This document shows, one piece after another, positions 13,786 to 25,340 of a DNA stretch of 64,000 nt. This DNA is from Pezizomycotina sp. ARF18 (Eukaryota; Ascomycota): positions 1-64,000 of the forward strand of contig AZLU01000215.1 of the NCBI GenBank assembly GCA_002224055.1. The letters are read 5' to 3'. Positions within the stretch are counted from its first letter, which is position 1. Every line of letters begins with the position of its first letter. The notes under the pieces were generated by a model. It saw only the letters and a program-made list of their open reading frames with translations. It was not told the DNA's origin and searched no databases. The position numbers were made by a program, and so were the translations under genes.

Positions 13786-14850
13786 TGCGAAATGGAATTG
13801 CAGACTTCCTTCTTCTTTCTTCCTGATGCTTAGTAGATATTTTTATAGCCCAGTTGGAGCTTTGAAGGACGTTGAGGTGAAGGAGAAGAAAAATTTGAAC
13901 CTTTCTTTCTGCTCTTATCGCTTATCGCCCTTTTCTCTCTCGGTTTAAAAAAATAAATAAATAGAAAAAAAGAAAATAATTCAAGAGGCTTAAAACCTCC
14001 AAGCTCCTCACAACTACTTTGTACACAGGTTACATATTATTGTGATTCTATATAGATCTTCTTTTCTCCTTACCTACTTCCTTTAGGTATTTACTTCCCT
14101 AAAGCACGCTACTCAATTCTCTAGACACCGTTTTATTTTGTTCACATGTCTCGCGGCTGTGTAACAATGTGCGACGGGCAAGATGTAGCTACTCAAGAGA
14201 CAAGGGAGCTATTACGATAGTCAGCTATCTCTTTTTTAAGCTCTCTATAGGTCGAAGCTCTCGTCTTCAATTAAGCATTGGCTAGTATCCATTCGCGTCA
14301 CCATCATATATTTGAATAATACGCCTTCGAATAGCTCCAATCGTCGAATAAATCGGTGCAAGTTACAACTATTTGCTTGAGATGCGGCAGCGCACTCCAA
14401 TGCAGGACTTCTGTGTAGCCATTCCAACCAGACATCATTCGCACATGTCGGCTTTAGTATTGCAAAATACGGAAAGGTGCAGATTTGAGATATTTGCGGT
14501 GTTATCCTACTCCTTTTACCAGGAGGAAAAGGCGCTTCGAACTCATGGGCGACCGGTGCCTCTGACTCTGTGTCTAGTTACTCATTCAGAAAGCCCCTTT
14601 TTTTTTTTGGTACCGGATAATTAATGCGGACCAACCAAATGACGGCGTGGCAAAGGATGCTTACGACGTCGATACTATCACCCACACTTCCTGTCGTTTA
14701 CGCAATGGATTGGGTTCGGACAGCAAACCGCTACGGTATTTTAGCCCAAATGTGGATTTACTTAAGGGAAAGCCACCCCCGAGGAGAGGCAAGATAATTA
14801 GAAACTTGAAACTCTTCATTGCTGGTTGTTTCTCCCATTTATTATTTGAA

Positions 14851-14884
<34 letters not shown>

Positions 14885-14983
14885 CTTCTTCTACTCTCAC
14901 ATAAATAAAGATCGAAAGCTTTCTCAAAAAAAGAGAGGTCTTATCTATCGTTTGTAGGCACTGGTTTGCCTCTTTTAAGCAGG
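13786..14983. other. Divergent intergenic region RRP12 / FAS1 gene
   Basis: This holds the 5' flanks of two divergent genes. It contains CT/GA-rich leader sequence near 13790-13930, and a switch from a T-run to an A-run at 14851-14884. Open frames at 14245-14620 have no recognisable protein features. Confidence 0.5.
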
Positions 14984-16820
14984 ATGAAGCATTTAGCGGC
15001 TCGCTCGCTTGTGGTTGGGGCTCTTTGGTGGACGCGTCAGCCTTCGTCATCATAGACGAACATACCGCCCAGGTCGCTTTCACCCGAGATAACGTGGTGA
15101 ATGATGATACCCATCATCTGTGGAGCGAAGAATTGCACGAAGAGACGGTTCTTCTCCCTGATGCCGAAGAGAGGTTGAACCCGTGGGTCACTACCTCAAC
15201 CGGAACTCAATACGCCAGGGCGACGACATAGGTGGAACGGGAACCACGGGGAGGACATAGAGCTTCATGACGAAGCCGATGACCATAAACCTGATTCAGA
15301 CCCGTTTGCTCCGTCCAATTTCGAAAACTCAAATGGATAGATTCAGAGCATGAGCGTGGTTCAGCATGGAAAGGGAGGCGCAAGCACTGCAACAAGGCTG
15401 CACATTGCCGCAGAGCAGCGTTGCTCGTGGTTGACTATATCAACAGAAGCCGGGCTGCACCTGGAGGTCACCGGACAGGGATGATCATCCACCACCACCT
15501 CTCCAGACAGACATCATCCGTCGCTGCCTCCATCTCCTCACCATCCCCCTCCCCCACGTGGACCGCATCCTCCCCCGCCTCCCCCGGGGAGCATCCTCCC
15601 CATCCTCCCCGGGGAAACACCCGCATCGCCCTCCCCACCGCAAGAGGCCACACCATGAGCATGATTTTACCAACGGCACCATCTTCCAGAACCTGGGCTT
15701 CCAAGTACACCACAAAAATATCAGTCTCATATCGAAGGACAAAGAGCTCACCGAGCTCCTCAATTCTACGTCCGCAAACTTCACGTTCTTTGCGCCGGTT
15801 GACAAGGCGTTCGAAAAGATTCCTGAGCACGGGAAGCATCCTAGCGATGAATTCATTGCGAATCTCTTGCGATACCATACTGCGGCGGAGAATACCCCTC
15901 CGTCGTGTGTTAGTCGAACCTACCATCCCTACTTTGTTTAAGGATGACGGTATCGGCGGTGAAGCGCAAAGGCTGAAGTCCAGCTGGGCCGCCTGAACCT
16001 CTACTCCAAGGCGATAGTCAGCAACGTGTTCAGCAAGAACGGCGTCGTTCACGTGTAGACCACATTATCGTCCCGCCGCCTCCCGCCCACGCCGTCCTCG
16101 AATTCTACCAGGCCATTTAGTACTTTCGTCAACGGCCTTTACAAGACGGGTCTCCACGACCACCTTGCCAACGACAAGAGGTATGGCACGCTCTTCGCGC
16201 CTACGAACGGCGCGTTTAAGCGCCTCGGCCCTAAGGTGCTCGCTTTCCTGTTCTCGAAATTTGGAGAGAAGTACCTCAAAGCGCTGCTGGAGTATCACAT
16301 CGCCGTCGACGGTATACTGTACAGCAACGCCTGGGTGAAACCCAAGGAAGACGACGACGACAAAAGTGGCGCGATGGTCCACCACGAGATCCCGAAGGGA
16401 CGTTTCCACGCTGACCTCCGTACCGCGCTTAAGGGTAGAGATCTTTCGATCGACATCGCGCGGTGGGACGTTTATAAGCTTCAAGATCAATGGGTTCACC
16501 CGCGTAGTCTTCAAGATGGTAAGTTACTTTGCTGTTTCGTTGAATAATATTCTACAATATCTTCTCCCTCCCCCATTTCATTTTAGAGAACCCGTGATTT
16601 GCAAAATTTTTTATCTCATTCTCGGATCTAATCAGACATATATACTAACAAATATCCAAATAGGCGTCGTAAAGGACGGTGTAATTCATGTGCCAAGCAG
16701 GGTCCTCATCCCGCGCGCAGACCCCAGCCCGGTGATTCTGAAAAAGCAGCAGTAAACGATGAAGAGATCTGCATGACGGTCGAGATGCTGAAGGAACGCC
16801 TCGAACCTTATTTAACCTAA
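14984..16820 (+). CDS. Secreted protein with two fasciclin (FAS1) domains
   Basis: FAS1 domains are adhesion modules found in secreted and cell-surface proteins. The start MKHLAARSLVVGAL at 14984 is a signal peptide, followed (after one missing base) by VDASAFVIIDEHTAQVAF, with ASA as a likely cleavage site. A Pro/His-rich linker lies at 15430-15660. FAS1 domain 1 contains NGTIFQNLGF, LTELLNSTSANFTFFAPVDK and AFEKIPEHGKHPSDEFIANL (15670-15870). Domain 2 contains VNGLYKTGLHDHLANDKR, YGTLFAPTNGAFKRLGPKVL and LLEYHIAVDGILYSNAW (16120-16340). An intron at about 16518-16663 precedes VVKDGVIHVPSRVLIPRAD. In the most direct frame translation stops at 16755. One base later, conserved-looking text (MTVEMLKERLEPYLT) continues to a stop at 16820, so I end there. 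I see about five frame changes. No GPI signal is visible. Confidence 0.8.
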
Positions 16821-17460
16821 ATTTTTCTTAGAGAGATCAAAAAGACCCACAACGGGCAAGTTAGGTTATACAATCATAAGAAAAAAGAAAAGGAAAGGAA
16901 AAAAAAAAATTTGATTCAAGATTTGCGTATGCTTGAAACGCCCAGATGTTTTGGGAGACAGAATGCTATGTACTGAAAAATCCCTGTCGTTCTTTTTCGC
17001 CCGAGAATGTTAGCTCCAATTAGACTCGAACCGACTTCGAGGGCTATATCTTTTGTGATTTTTTCTCTTTCTTTTTCCAAACGGTCCCTTTCATACATTA
17101 TCTACATTATAACCAGCGTGTAGTGATTGAAACCAAAGTCATAATCTCTTGGTCGTCTTTGATGTGCTTTCCAAGGCCCGAAAAATACGATGCGCTATTA
17201 TGGCTATCTGTGTATAAGGCGCCTTATTCTAACCCTTGCCGAGGACGATGTATATGCGATAAAAGCGATATGAATAAGGAGCGATCAACATAAAAAGTCA
17301 ATAGGCACGTATGAGGACTCTTGCCATACTGCTGTGCAAAAGGCAAATAAAAAAACCCTAGATCGTGAGTGTAAAAATATTCGCAACAATAGATTTAGGA
17401 ACTTGCAATTGGCTGAAGACCAAATATCAAGAGAGGCCCAAAAAGCTACAGGCTGTCCGT

Positions 17461-17495
<35 letters not shown>

Positions 17496-18763
17496 GAAAA
17501 ATCAGATAAAACCCCTTCAATATATGCGCCATAGTATAAGCCAACCGTGCGATAATATCCCTAATTGTAACAAAAAACCGTCGTAATCTTATGACAAGCG
17601 GTATACCTAAACACCCCCCTAAAAAAAAAAAAAAAAGCTCCATGGAGAAGAGAACAAATTAAAATCCAACGAAGAAAGAAAGCCTGTGCTCGCAGTCGAG
17701 CGCAATCCCAGAAGACCCCGAAATGCTACCAGCTAGCTGCTTGATGAAATCTACTGGTATTGTCGAAGTATCGAGACGTAAAGCAAACGTCTGCTCTGGT
17801 TAAGCCACACAGTAACTCTGCGCAACGGCTTGTTTCTCTTCTTTTATTAAACTTCTATCTTCATGATTGGAGGATATGTATGGCAGAAATCCTTGTAGTT
17901 TGATAACGATAGAGAAAGAGAAAAGATGGGAAGAAGATAAAAAAGAAAAGAAAAAGAGAATCGTCAACATCCACAAGGAGGCAGATGGAGTATTAGGAAT
18001 TAAAATTGAGGTGGAAAAGACTGGAAGAAGGGGCTGAAATAATATAAATGTAAACATTAATAAGGACTTAAGAGGGAAAATATAGAAAGAACCGAAAGCA
18101 AAAAAGGACGATATTTGCAAAAAAATACAGATCATCCCATAAATATCACAATTACACTAACACGACGCATCTCCTTTATACGAACGACAACACCGAACGT
18201 AAACAGCATATACACATGACAAATCATGACTGACTGTAAGACAATACAAAAGGATAGAGAGGATAGAATATAAAAATCGAAAAGTGAAGAAAAAAAGGTA
18301 ATCCGGCTTAGTAAAAACCTACCATGACAAGAGCAGAGATATATAACCCGAGAAGGGGATGTACATGATGGCAGCAATAAGCGGTGGTAGTAGCGCCAAG
18401 TTAGGAAATAGAAAAAATAAACAAAAATAAGAAAGGATAAGGACAATAAAGCAGAGCAAACAAACACATTGCAGGGGAAAATAAAAGTCTATAGAGCTGT
18501 TTAAAAACTTTGAGGGGAAACATTCTTTAAGACCAATCCAAATCCTTCCATATTCTGTCGTTAATAATAGTGATATGAGACTCGGAGTTCTGTGAGCCAA
18601 ATCACTAGGAATAAGGAAAAAGAAAATGAAGAAATGTGACTGGGGAAAGAAATGGGAGTAGCACTAATGTATATATAAAATTACAAACGGCACGAAACCA
18701 TTAATATATCCAGTCTCGTAACCAGAATTTTTTTTGACTGAAAATAATCAACTCTTCAACGCC
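16821..18763. other. Convergent intergenic region
   Basis: This is 3' flanking DNA of the FAS1 gene (+) and the Nudix gene (-). It carries an A-run of 29 at 17465-17493, a second A-run near 17622-17636, and AG-rich DNA from 17850 to 18650. That AG bias produces long hydrophobic minus-strand open frames, which I reject as genes. Confidence 0.55.
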
Positions 18764-19471
18764 TCAAGTCTTCTTGATGCTGGAGCGATCTAAAGCTTCT
18801 TTCAGCTCGGGCCGATTCGAGAACCTCTCCGCGGCATCCTTGTAGGAGAGCCACTTGCGCTTCCTCTTTTCATTTCGGGCCATTCGGTAGCTTCTTCCAC
18901 GACTTCCATTCGAAAAATAGGTAAAGGGCTCCTTCGGCTTTGCTGGAGGCGGAGGATCCCGGGCATCGCGTATCTTGCCGAGGGCTTTCGAAATTTTACC
19001 GCTAATACCTGCTTCTTCCCAAGCCTCACGTTGGCGGCTACTCGCCGTAGCCTCATCCATTTCCCAGCCTCCTTTGGAAGGACCCAGTGGTTCGGTCTCC
19101 TGAAGACTCTACAAGCATGACTTTTGACTTGTCAGCGGAAAGGGCGACGATCCCAGCAATAAGTCGAGATCCATCTTCTGCGTATCCTGTTTGTTTTTTT
19201 TTTAAAAGGGGGAAGGCGGGAATTGTTAAGTCAGTAAAGAACAGAAAGAGGGAAAAAAAAAGAAAGAAAGGTTCTCTATCATAGATCAGAAAAGAAGGAT
19301 ACTTCGAAAGACGTTCTTGAGAGAACCACCTCCTTAAACAGATTCAAATATAAAATTATGGCGCATTAAAGAGAATTATATTATCGTAGACTTACTCTGG
19401 TTTGTTCTGCCGACCCTGCCTCCATGGGCGGATTGGATAGCTTGTGCGGCCTTTGGAGCTGGAGCGGCCAT
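18764..19471 (-). CDS. APS1: Diphosphoinositol polyphosphate phosphohydrolase (Nudix)
   Basis: This Nudix hydrolase type cleaves diphosphoinositol polyphosphates and dinucleoside polyphosphates. Exon 1 starts MAAPAPKAAQAIQSAHGGR at 19471. After an intron containing a short A-T switch region, exon 2 reads YAEDGSRLIAGIVALSADK and RRPNHWVLPKGGWEMDE. The complete Nudix box GX5EX7REUXEEXGU is present (GGWEMDE, then REAWEEAGI). One G is missing in the run just before the box; the frame otherwise continues to RSSIKKT and a stop at 18764. The tail is basic (ARNEKRKRKW, then SYKDAAERFSNRPELKEAL), as in fungal Aps1-like proteins. Length is about 170 residues, usual for the family. Gene symbol by homology to yeast Aps1. 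Confidence 0.85.
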
Positions 19472-20438
19472 TGAATCGTCAAACTTTGGAGAAAAAAATT
19501 TTTTTTTTATTTTTTTGAACATCCTCTCTTTTTTTTTTAGGATCATTTTGGAAATGGTAATTTAAGCGAGAAACGAGGCTGATTACTCAGCATGACTTGC
19601 AGAGCGACTGGATCACGCACTAGAAAATAATCAAGTTTACGCATCTTTCTTTCTTCCCTGGTTCTTTTTTTTTTTAAAAAAAAAAAAATTCTTTATCTAG
19701 CCTCCCGTCGTTTATTACCTTAAAGTATTTCGCGAACAAAATGTATTATCCCTTTCCTTATCGTGCGACTCCTGAGGGACCTTCAATATACAATCGATCG
19801 TCCCGTATGATGGCAGGGACTTTCCAACATGGGCCATGGAATTTCCCCACAATAAGTGAACGTTTATACTTAAGAAAATGATAATCTATTAAACTAAGGA
19901 GCCAATTATATACTTGATAATAATAATATCAGCTAGTTATTCCATTTAAATAATTGTTTTTTGTATTTATTAATAGTATAGGATAATATAGCTTTTTATT
20001 GTGTACACCTTTATTTACTTATTCCTCGAAACGTCGTTTGAGGATCCAACGAACAACTCATGATAATAATAACATAGCAACAACAACAACAACAACAACA
20101 ACACAATGATAATAATAACAGTAGTATTAGTAATAAGTAGTAGTAGTAGTAGTAGTAGTAGTATAGTAGTAGTAGTAGTAGTAGTTGTTGTAGTAGTAGT
20201 GTGTGTGTGTGAAATAGTCTATTACTAAGCTAGTGCTATTTCTATCGTCATTAGGATCTATTGATGCTGACGGGATGCTATGAACAATAGCCTTTGAAGT
20301 AATGTAGCAGCCACGACAATCTTATATACAGGATTTCCTCCATTTAATAGACCATCCTATCTAGAACGCGCATAATTTTACATGTAAAACTATCCACTAT
20401 AATTCTTATTTCATAATTCCCTGGTTTAATAATGTAAT
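19472..20438. other. Intergenic region with A/T switches and the presumed LINE 3' tail
   Basis: The left part is the 5' flank of the Nudix gene, with A-to-T and T-to-A homopolymer switches at 19492-19508 and 19665-19688. From about 20080 the DNA is trinucleotide-rich (see the separate repeat entry) and may be the 3' untranslated tail of the neighbouring LINE. No gene seen. Confidence 0.5.
20080..20215. repeat. Trinucleotide microsatellites (CAA)n, (GTA)n and short (GT)n
   Basis: Imperfect arrays lie end to end: CAA units near 20083-20103, mixed AAT/AGT units, GTA/TAG units at about 20138-20187, then a TG run at 20200-20210. They lie about 230-350 bp beyond the LINE coding end on the side expected for its 3' tail. 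Many LINEs end in short simple repeats, so they may mark the 3' terminus. That link is inference. Confidence 0.75.
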
Positions 20439-21800
20439 CTAATACTTTTGGTTTATCGTATAGTAAGCCTCTCCCCGGAACCAGCTCCAACAGTTTAAAT
20501 AAAACGCGTCTCTTTCCACCTCAAATCTCTCACAATTTAAATAACATGTTGTGCATCCTCTCAATCTCCTTGCCGTTATCCTTGCAGAACTGATAAAACT
20601 CGCGTGCCTCGGTATCTCGTCAAATTTGCCTACGTTCACGGCCAAGTTATTGCTGGCTAGACGTATCTTCGCCAAAGACCGTGCCAAGGGACGTGGTAGG
20701 TGAAGATACGGTTGCAGGGTACTTTCTGTAGGAGGTCCGACGTAGGTGTGTAAAAGTGGAACTCTGCATAATATCCGCCTTTGCGTTGCGCAACAGTAAG
20801 TTCTTCAAATGATGCGTGACGGATGTCGGTATTGAGCCTCGACTGATAAGCGGATATCCGACCGACGAGCGTTTTGTTGTAAAGAGTATAACCATCCTTT
20901 ATCATAGCGTTGAAGATCGAAGGAATCCAATAGTGCCTGCTTTGCCAGACGACTTATAGGAGAGAAAGCGTTCGTTGAAAGAAACGCACTGCCAGGTCAA
21001 GTCTCCTCATGGACGGCGGTATGGCACCAAATTCCGCCCGAGTGAGATTGACGTGAGAGCGAGATTGGATTCCCAAGATACGTCTGAAGAGGTCAATCTG
21101 ACACTTATCCATCGTATCGTGAATATATTTCGGGCAATCAAAGGTGACCTCCGCGGCGTACGTCCAGTTCGGGTCCACTGCCACGTACAATTGATAAAAT
21201 TGACGTGGGTAGCACCATAGTTCTTCCCAAGGCCAATAACTCCCAAAAGGCGGATTTTGCAACAAGCGCCTTAGAGAGCAAATCCTTCCTTGGGTCCCAC
21301 GCGCCACGCGACAGTTTGTATCCAATATACGGTTCGTACGATCCGAGGGGAAGGACCTCAACTGGCGTCTCGCCGAAGGAGATGTTGATGGTGCCGATGT
21401 TCGCTTTGTCAATTTTGCCTATAACTAGAACGTAGGTCTTAGAAGCGCTGATATAATACGCAAATGCTCGCCTGTAGAAATAAAAGATCGAGTTTGCGCT
21501 GGAGGCCGAAGGTCGAAGTGGAGGCTAGCAGAAAATCATCTGCCAGACTAAGTTGAGGATGAGAGTATTGTGTAGGGGAGGATCGTCCGGGTCGGAAAGT
21601 GAGATGCCAGATACGTATATAATAAAAGTAGTGGAGAAAGTGGGTCACCCTGAAGTACTCCAACTAAAACATCGAAGAAGTCAGAGTACTCGCCATCGAC
21701 CTTCAACACCGAAGTAGTAGTAGTAGGTTCTATCCAGCTGAAATCGGAGCGGAGACGCTCGTGTTCAAAGTGAGGTGGAAACAAGACAGAACCGGGAAAG
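20439..21800 (-). mobile_element. 5'-truncated non-LTR retrotransposon (LINE) reverse transcriptase
   Basis: Only the second half of a LINE ORF2 is present. On the minus strand, VLKVDGEYSDFFDVLVGVLQ followed by GDPLSPLL is the reverse-transcriptase QGxPxSP block (21650-21720). The catalytic block is LADDFLLAS, with GLQRKLD after it (21500-21560), the LADD variant common in Dikarya LINEs. The thumb and connector region includes DPNWTYAAEVTFDCPKYIH and FRRILGIQSRSHVNLTRAEF (21030-21180). Near the stop (20439) a Cys/His-rich stretch (FCKDNGKEIERMHNMLF plus CERFEVERDAFYL in another frame) resembles the C-terminal zinc knuckle. No endonuclease domain or early RT motifs are found, so the copy is 5'-truncated. 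The frame changes at least five times. Clade not assigned. Confidence 0.82.
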
Positions 21801-21884
21801 GACAATCGTCAGAACGCTCCACAGAAGTGGGCTTGAAGAAACAAATAGAACGGAAGAACGTAGAAAGGGAGAAGGAGTTAGTTC

Positions 21885-23175
21885 TTAATGCTTCGAAGGG
21901 GGCTCCATATTTATTAAATCTTCATCATCGGAGCACATGTTCGAAACCTCAACGTCAAATGTAAGGCCGTAATCAAATTTTCTTGCTTTTTCCTTCTTTC
22001 GAAAGAAATCCAACGCTTTCTCCTTCGATTCCAGGGACGCGAACGGTAACGACGAGGGAGACGACGCTGAGGCAGTAAAAATAATCTTAGATGTAAAGAA
22101 GACGATGTCTTCCTTGTCTTCAGGGTCCTCCAGGATGCAGCAGCGAGATCTCGTTACGATACCAGAATGACCCAGCCGAAGGAAGACGAATTCTTCACCG
22201 GATGTCGCGATCCCATATAATACATGGTTTCGTTTGTCTGACCTCCTTCTATGGAGGGAGAGCATCCCCATATATACAATGGTCTGCGGAATTGCGTTGA
22301 TAGCCGACAACTCCATGCTTGTGTCTCAACGACTACCAAGTATGATGATGGTGACGGTTGTGCTCTTGCGTCATTTGTGTCACCGTACCCGAATATGTAG
22401 TCCGAAATGCCGTTAATCTCGATACCATGCTCGGGGAGCGCAATGCTCAACTGTGCTCGAGCCAGAGACCCAGCGGGACATCTGTGGCCCGGAGGTTCCC
22501 GAGAGAGTAAGAGAAGACAAATTCTGCACAGCATCGTTGATGTTGGACTTTTCGGTATTTCTATAAGGGGTGGAAGAGGTTGGGGTAGTTGGAGTAATGG
22601 GGGGGGGGGGTATCGCTCGCCGGGGTGCGTGATGGTTGGGAGTTCTCTCGATCGTAACTAGCTCGGAGGTTTGCCAGATATTGCTGGGACCTAATGAGTA
22701 CGGCATCAGCGAGCAGCCGTGCCGCAGCTTCTCCACGGAAACAAACGCCTTGTTGTATAGCTGCGATGACTTCGTCTGCAAGGGTCCGCGTTAGCTTTAG
22801 CAATAACGCCAAGTGCCAGCGATTTAATTTGCTCATGGAATTGGGGCCATACCGAACCAGCTACAGGACATAATTTCCCGTTCCTGCTATTTGACTATGC
22901 TTCTGATTTAGTGCTTCTAGTGGTTCCGAATTACCTACTCTCTATCTGCTTAACGTCAAAATCGAGTCCAAAGTACTTCTTAGCTTCCGTAAGTGAGATG
23001 TCTTTAGCGCGAAGACTTGTCTGTTTACAACTGGCACCATCCGACACTGAGATTTTAAAATCGGTAAGAGCTTTCTTTATAGCCCCTAGATCATCGTCTT
23101 TATCTGTGAGATCATGTATGTGACTTATCCAGGCAAGAACGATCTCAACCGGGCTTTTAGTTTTTGAGCAGACAT
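21885..23175 (-). CDS. PD-(D/E)XK nuclease-like accessory protein (tentative)
   Basis: This seems to be a member of the fungal accessory proteins with a restriction-endonuclease-like fold, which are expanded in some Pezizomycotina; function unknown. The likely start is MSAQKLKAR at 23175. The N-terminal part reads VEIVLAWISHIHDLTDKDDD and DISLTEAKKYFGLDFDV, then a possible intron and VWPQFHEQIKSLALGVIAK. The core reads LSIALPEHGIEINGISDYIF with GYGD, then SYLVVVET near 22350, where the Asp and Glu would be the PD...E residues. The Lys of E-x-K is not readable because the frame breaks exactly there. Next come AINAIPQTIVYMGMLSLHRR, HVLYGIATSGEEFVFLRLG and a C-terminal acidic tail. A run of 12 G at 22599-22610 lies inside. 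It directly precedes the LINE on the same strand, so it could be a degraded gene in a repeat island. Confidence 0.45.
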
Positions 23176-25340
23176 TATAGTCGGGGAGAGTAGTCCTGGG
23201 TTTTGAAGCTTTGAATGAGCAGAAAGAGTTCGAGGCAAAAGCAGGATGGCGCTCAATAGTGAGGTCGAGATAGAGAAGGTGATTTACTCAACGGTTAGTT
23301 CTACGTCGTCGTCTCGACGAACTCGAATGAAGCGATCCGCTGCTGATGAAATTCATGGAAAACAGGGGGTAGGGGTTATCAAAAAAGATATTAGATATGT
23401 TATAGTTCTGCAGGCGCCTGGATCTCGAGTAGTTTTTTAGTAAAATGTAGAACTTTTTTTTTTTTTCAAGCGTTGATGCTGGAACCGTTCTGATGAACCA
23501 TAGAGAAGACCAGAAAGATTTCGACGCCTGAAACGAAAAGACTAGATGCTAGTGCGATTGTTAGATTGGTTTTAGGAAAGAAATATGCTGTGGAATTAAA
23601 TGCCTTGGTGTTGTGGTTGTGATGTTGAAGATTGTGGAGTGAGTGATGGTGGAGAGAAAAGGAAGAAGCAGGAGGTTTTGAGGGAGGAAGGGTTATTTTG
23701 AATAGTGCTTAGAAAAAGTATTTGCCAAAAATTTTCCCCAAGGATTGCGAAGCCCAACTCAAATAAACGAGGAAAACTGAAAACATAACGAACAATAAAT
23801 TGAGATGTTAAAATGACGACAATACCTTAATTTGATTATCATATGAAGGATGTAAGGGGAAAACGAGGTACAATCGAAAGATATAACTTTGTAATTGTTG
23901 ATCGGGGCGCGTGGAAGGAAGAAGTAGCTTGTGTGGGTGGAACTGCCAATTTGATTGTGGCCAATAATGAATTTGTAGAATTTGTGGGGGTTTTTCTTTT
24001 TAGTAAATTGCCAAGCTGATGATTAACCAGATAAAGTTAAAAAAAAAAAAAAAACCTGGAAAAGCGACTTGGATGCTTGGAATGGGGGGGGTTTGAAAAA
24101 GGATAATAGAAATTTGGTAAGATATTATTATCCTCTTGCTAAAGGTAGATGCGACTTAGATCGACTATTCTCCCCTACCAGAGGGAACTGTTTTTCCAGG
24201 GCGATTGTAGCATTCAAAGAGCAGAGACGGGCAGAAGGAGGTTATTTTGGAAAGGAAGATTCAAAGAACCCTGATGGCCCCTTGACAAAAGGATAAGGGA
24301 AAAAGAGGGACGAGGTTCGGCGAAGAAAAAAAAGAAGTGGATGGAAAGAAACGAAAAAAAAAAAATACTTAAAAGTTGCTAACAAATTACAGTGAGAGTT
24401 TTTCTGCACGACCGGAGGAAAGGCAAAAAAAAAATAAAATATAAAAATAATAATAAAATTAATAGAAAAAAAAAGGTAAATTAGATAATAAAAGTCCTGT
24501 TCGAAATCCCTTCTTCTCTTAGGATTTCCCTTTAAAACAAGCTGATTGTCTTGGATTCGAAGCTTGAGCTATATAGGAGGACTGCGATTTACGGGAGAAG
24601 CTAAGAATAACAAGTAGCAAGAATGGTAGAAACGAAAGGAGTAACGTAAAGGGTTAGTCTTCAGAATTATAGCAATAACCATCTTATACGAGAATGAAAT
24701 GAAATATGTGCGTCTTCGTGCCGCACAAATTTATTGAACCTTGGAATAAGGATCGATGACTCCTGTCGTTTCTAGCTGAACATCCTGACGAGCAGCAGTT
24801 ATAACTTATAATATAATTTTTCTCGAAAGCACAGCTTGTCGCAAGTTGCGGCTCTGGGCCCCTTTTCTCTTCTCCTAATCCCAAGTTACCCTGATCTCGA
24901 ACCTTCTAAGACTTAGGAGCAGTTATTATTATATATCAATACATTCCATCTCGAATAGAAAATGTCCTCCAATATTTATCGAATCGTCTCGTTTGTTATT
25001 CTCGATTAAAGTGACTTAAAAAAGTGTGAGCAATGTGAGAGTTATAGCTAGAATTATTTGGTAAACGGAAACGGTAACAATACACTAACCTGCTATGTAA
25101 TATGCAATAGGGTTGAAGGTGAAAACGTTCAGACCTCGTTTGTAGAGGTAAAACAGGAGAACTTCGCTCGCTACCAGAATATACTCCTACGGCAAGGAAA
25201 GAACATTTCCGTTATAATACCACTCTCGAGACCCCACGAAGTAGGGTCCGAAACTCTTATAATAATATATGCTCATTTATAATTTAAAAATATACGTAGA
25301 TATTTTGTTTATATATAATATAATATGACACAATCCCCCG
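23176..25340. other. Intergenic region, no gene recognised
   Basis: It contains an A-run at about 24039-24054 and purine-rich DNA at 24290-24480. Short open frames (for example near 23250, 24070 and 25060) show no domain or conserved text. The right end, around 25260-25330, is very TA-rich and is the 3' flank of the thioredoxin-like gene. Confidence 0.5.

Noticed and set aside
17800-18600. Hydrophobic minus-strand frames resembling membrane proteins
   Set aside because: Purine-rich plus-strand composition creates Phe/Leu/Ser codons on the other strand; no conserved text and overlapping frames look alike.
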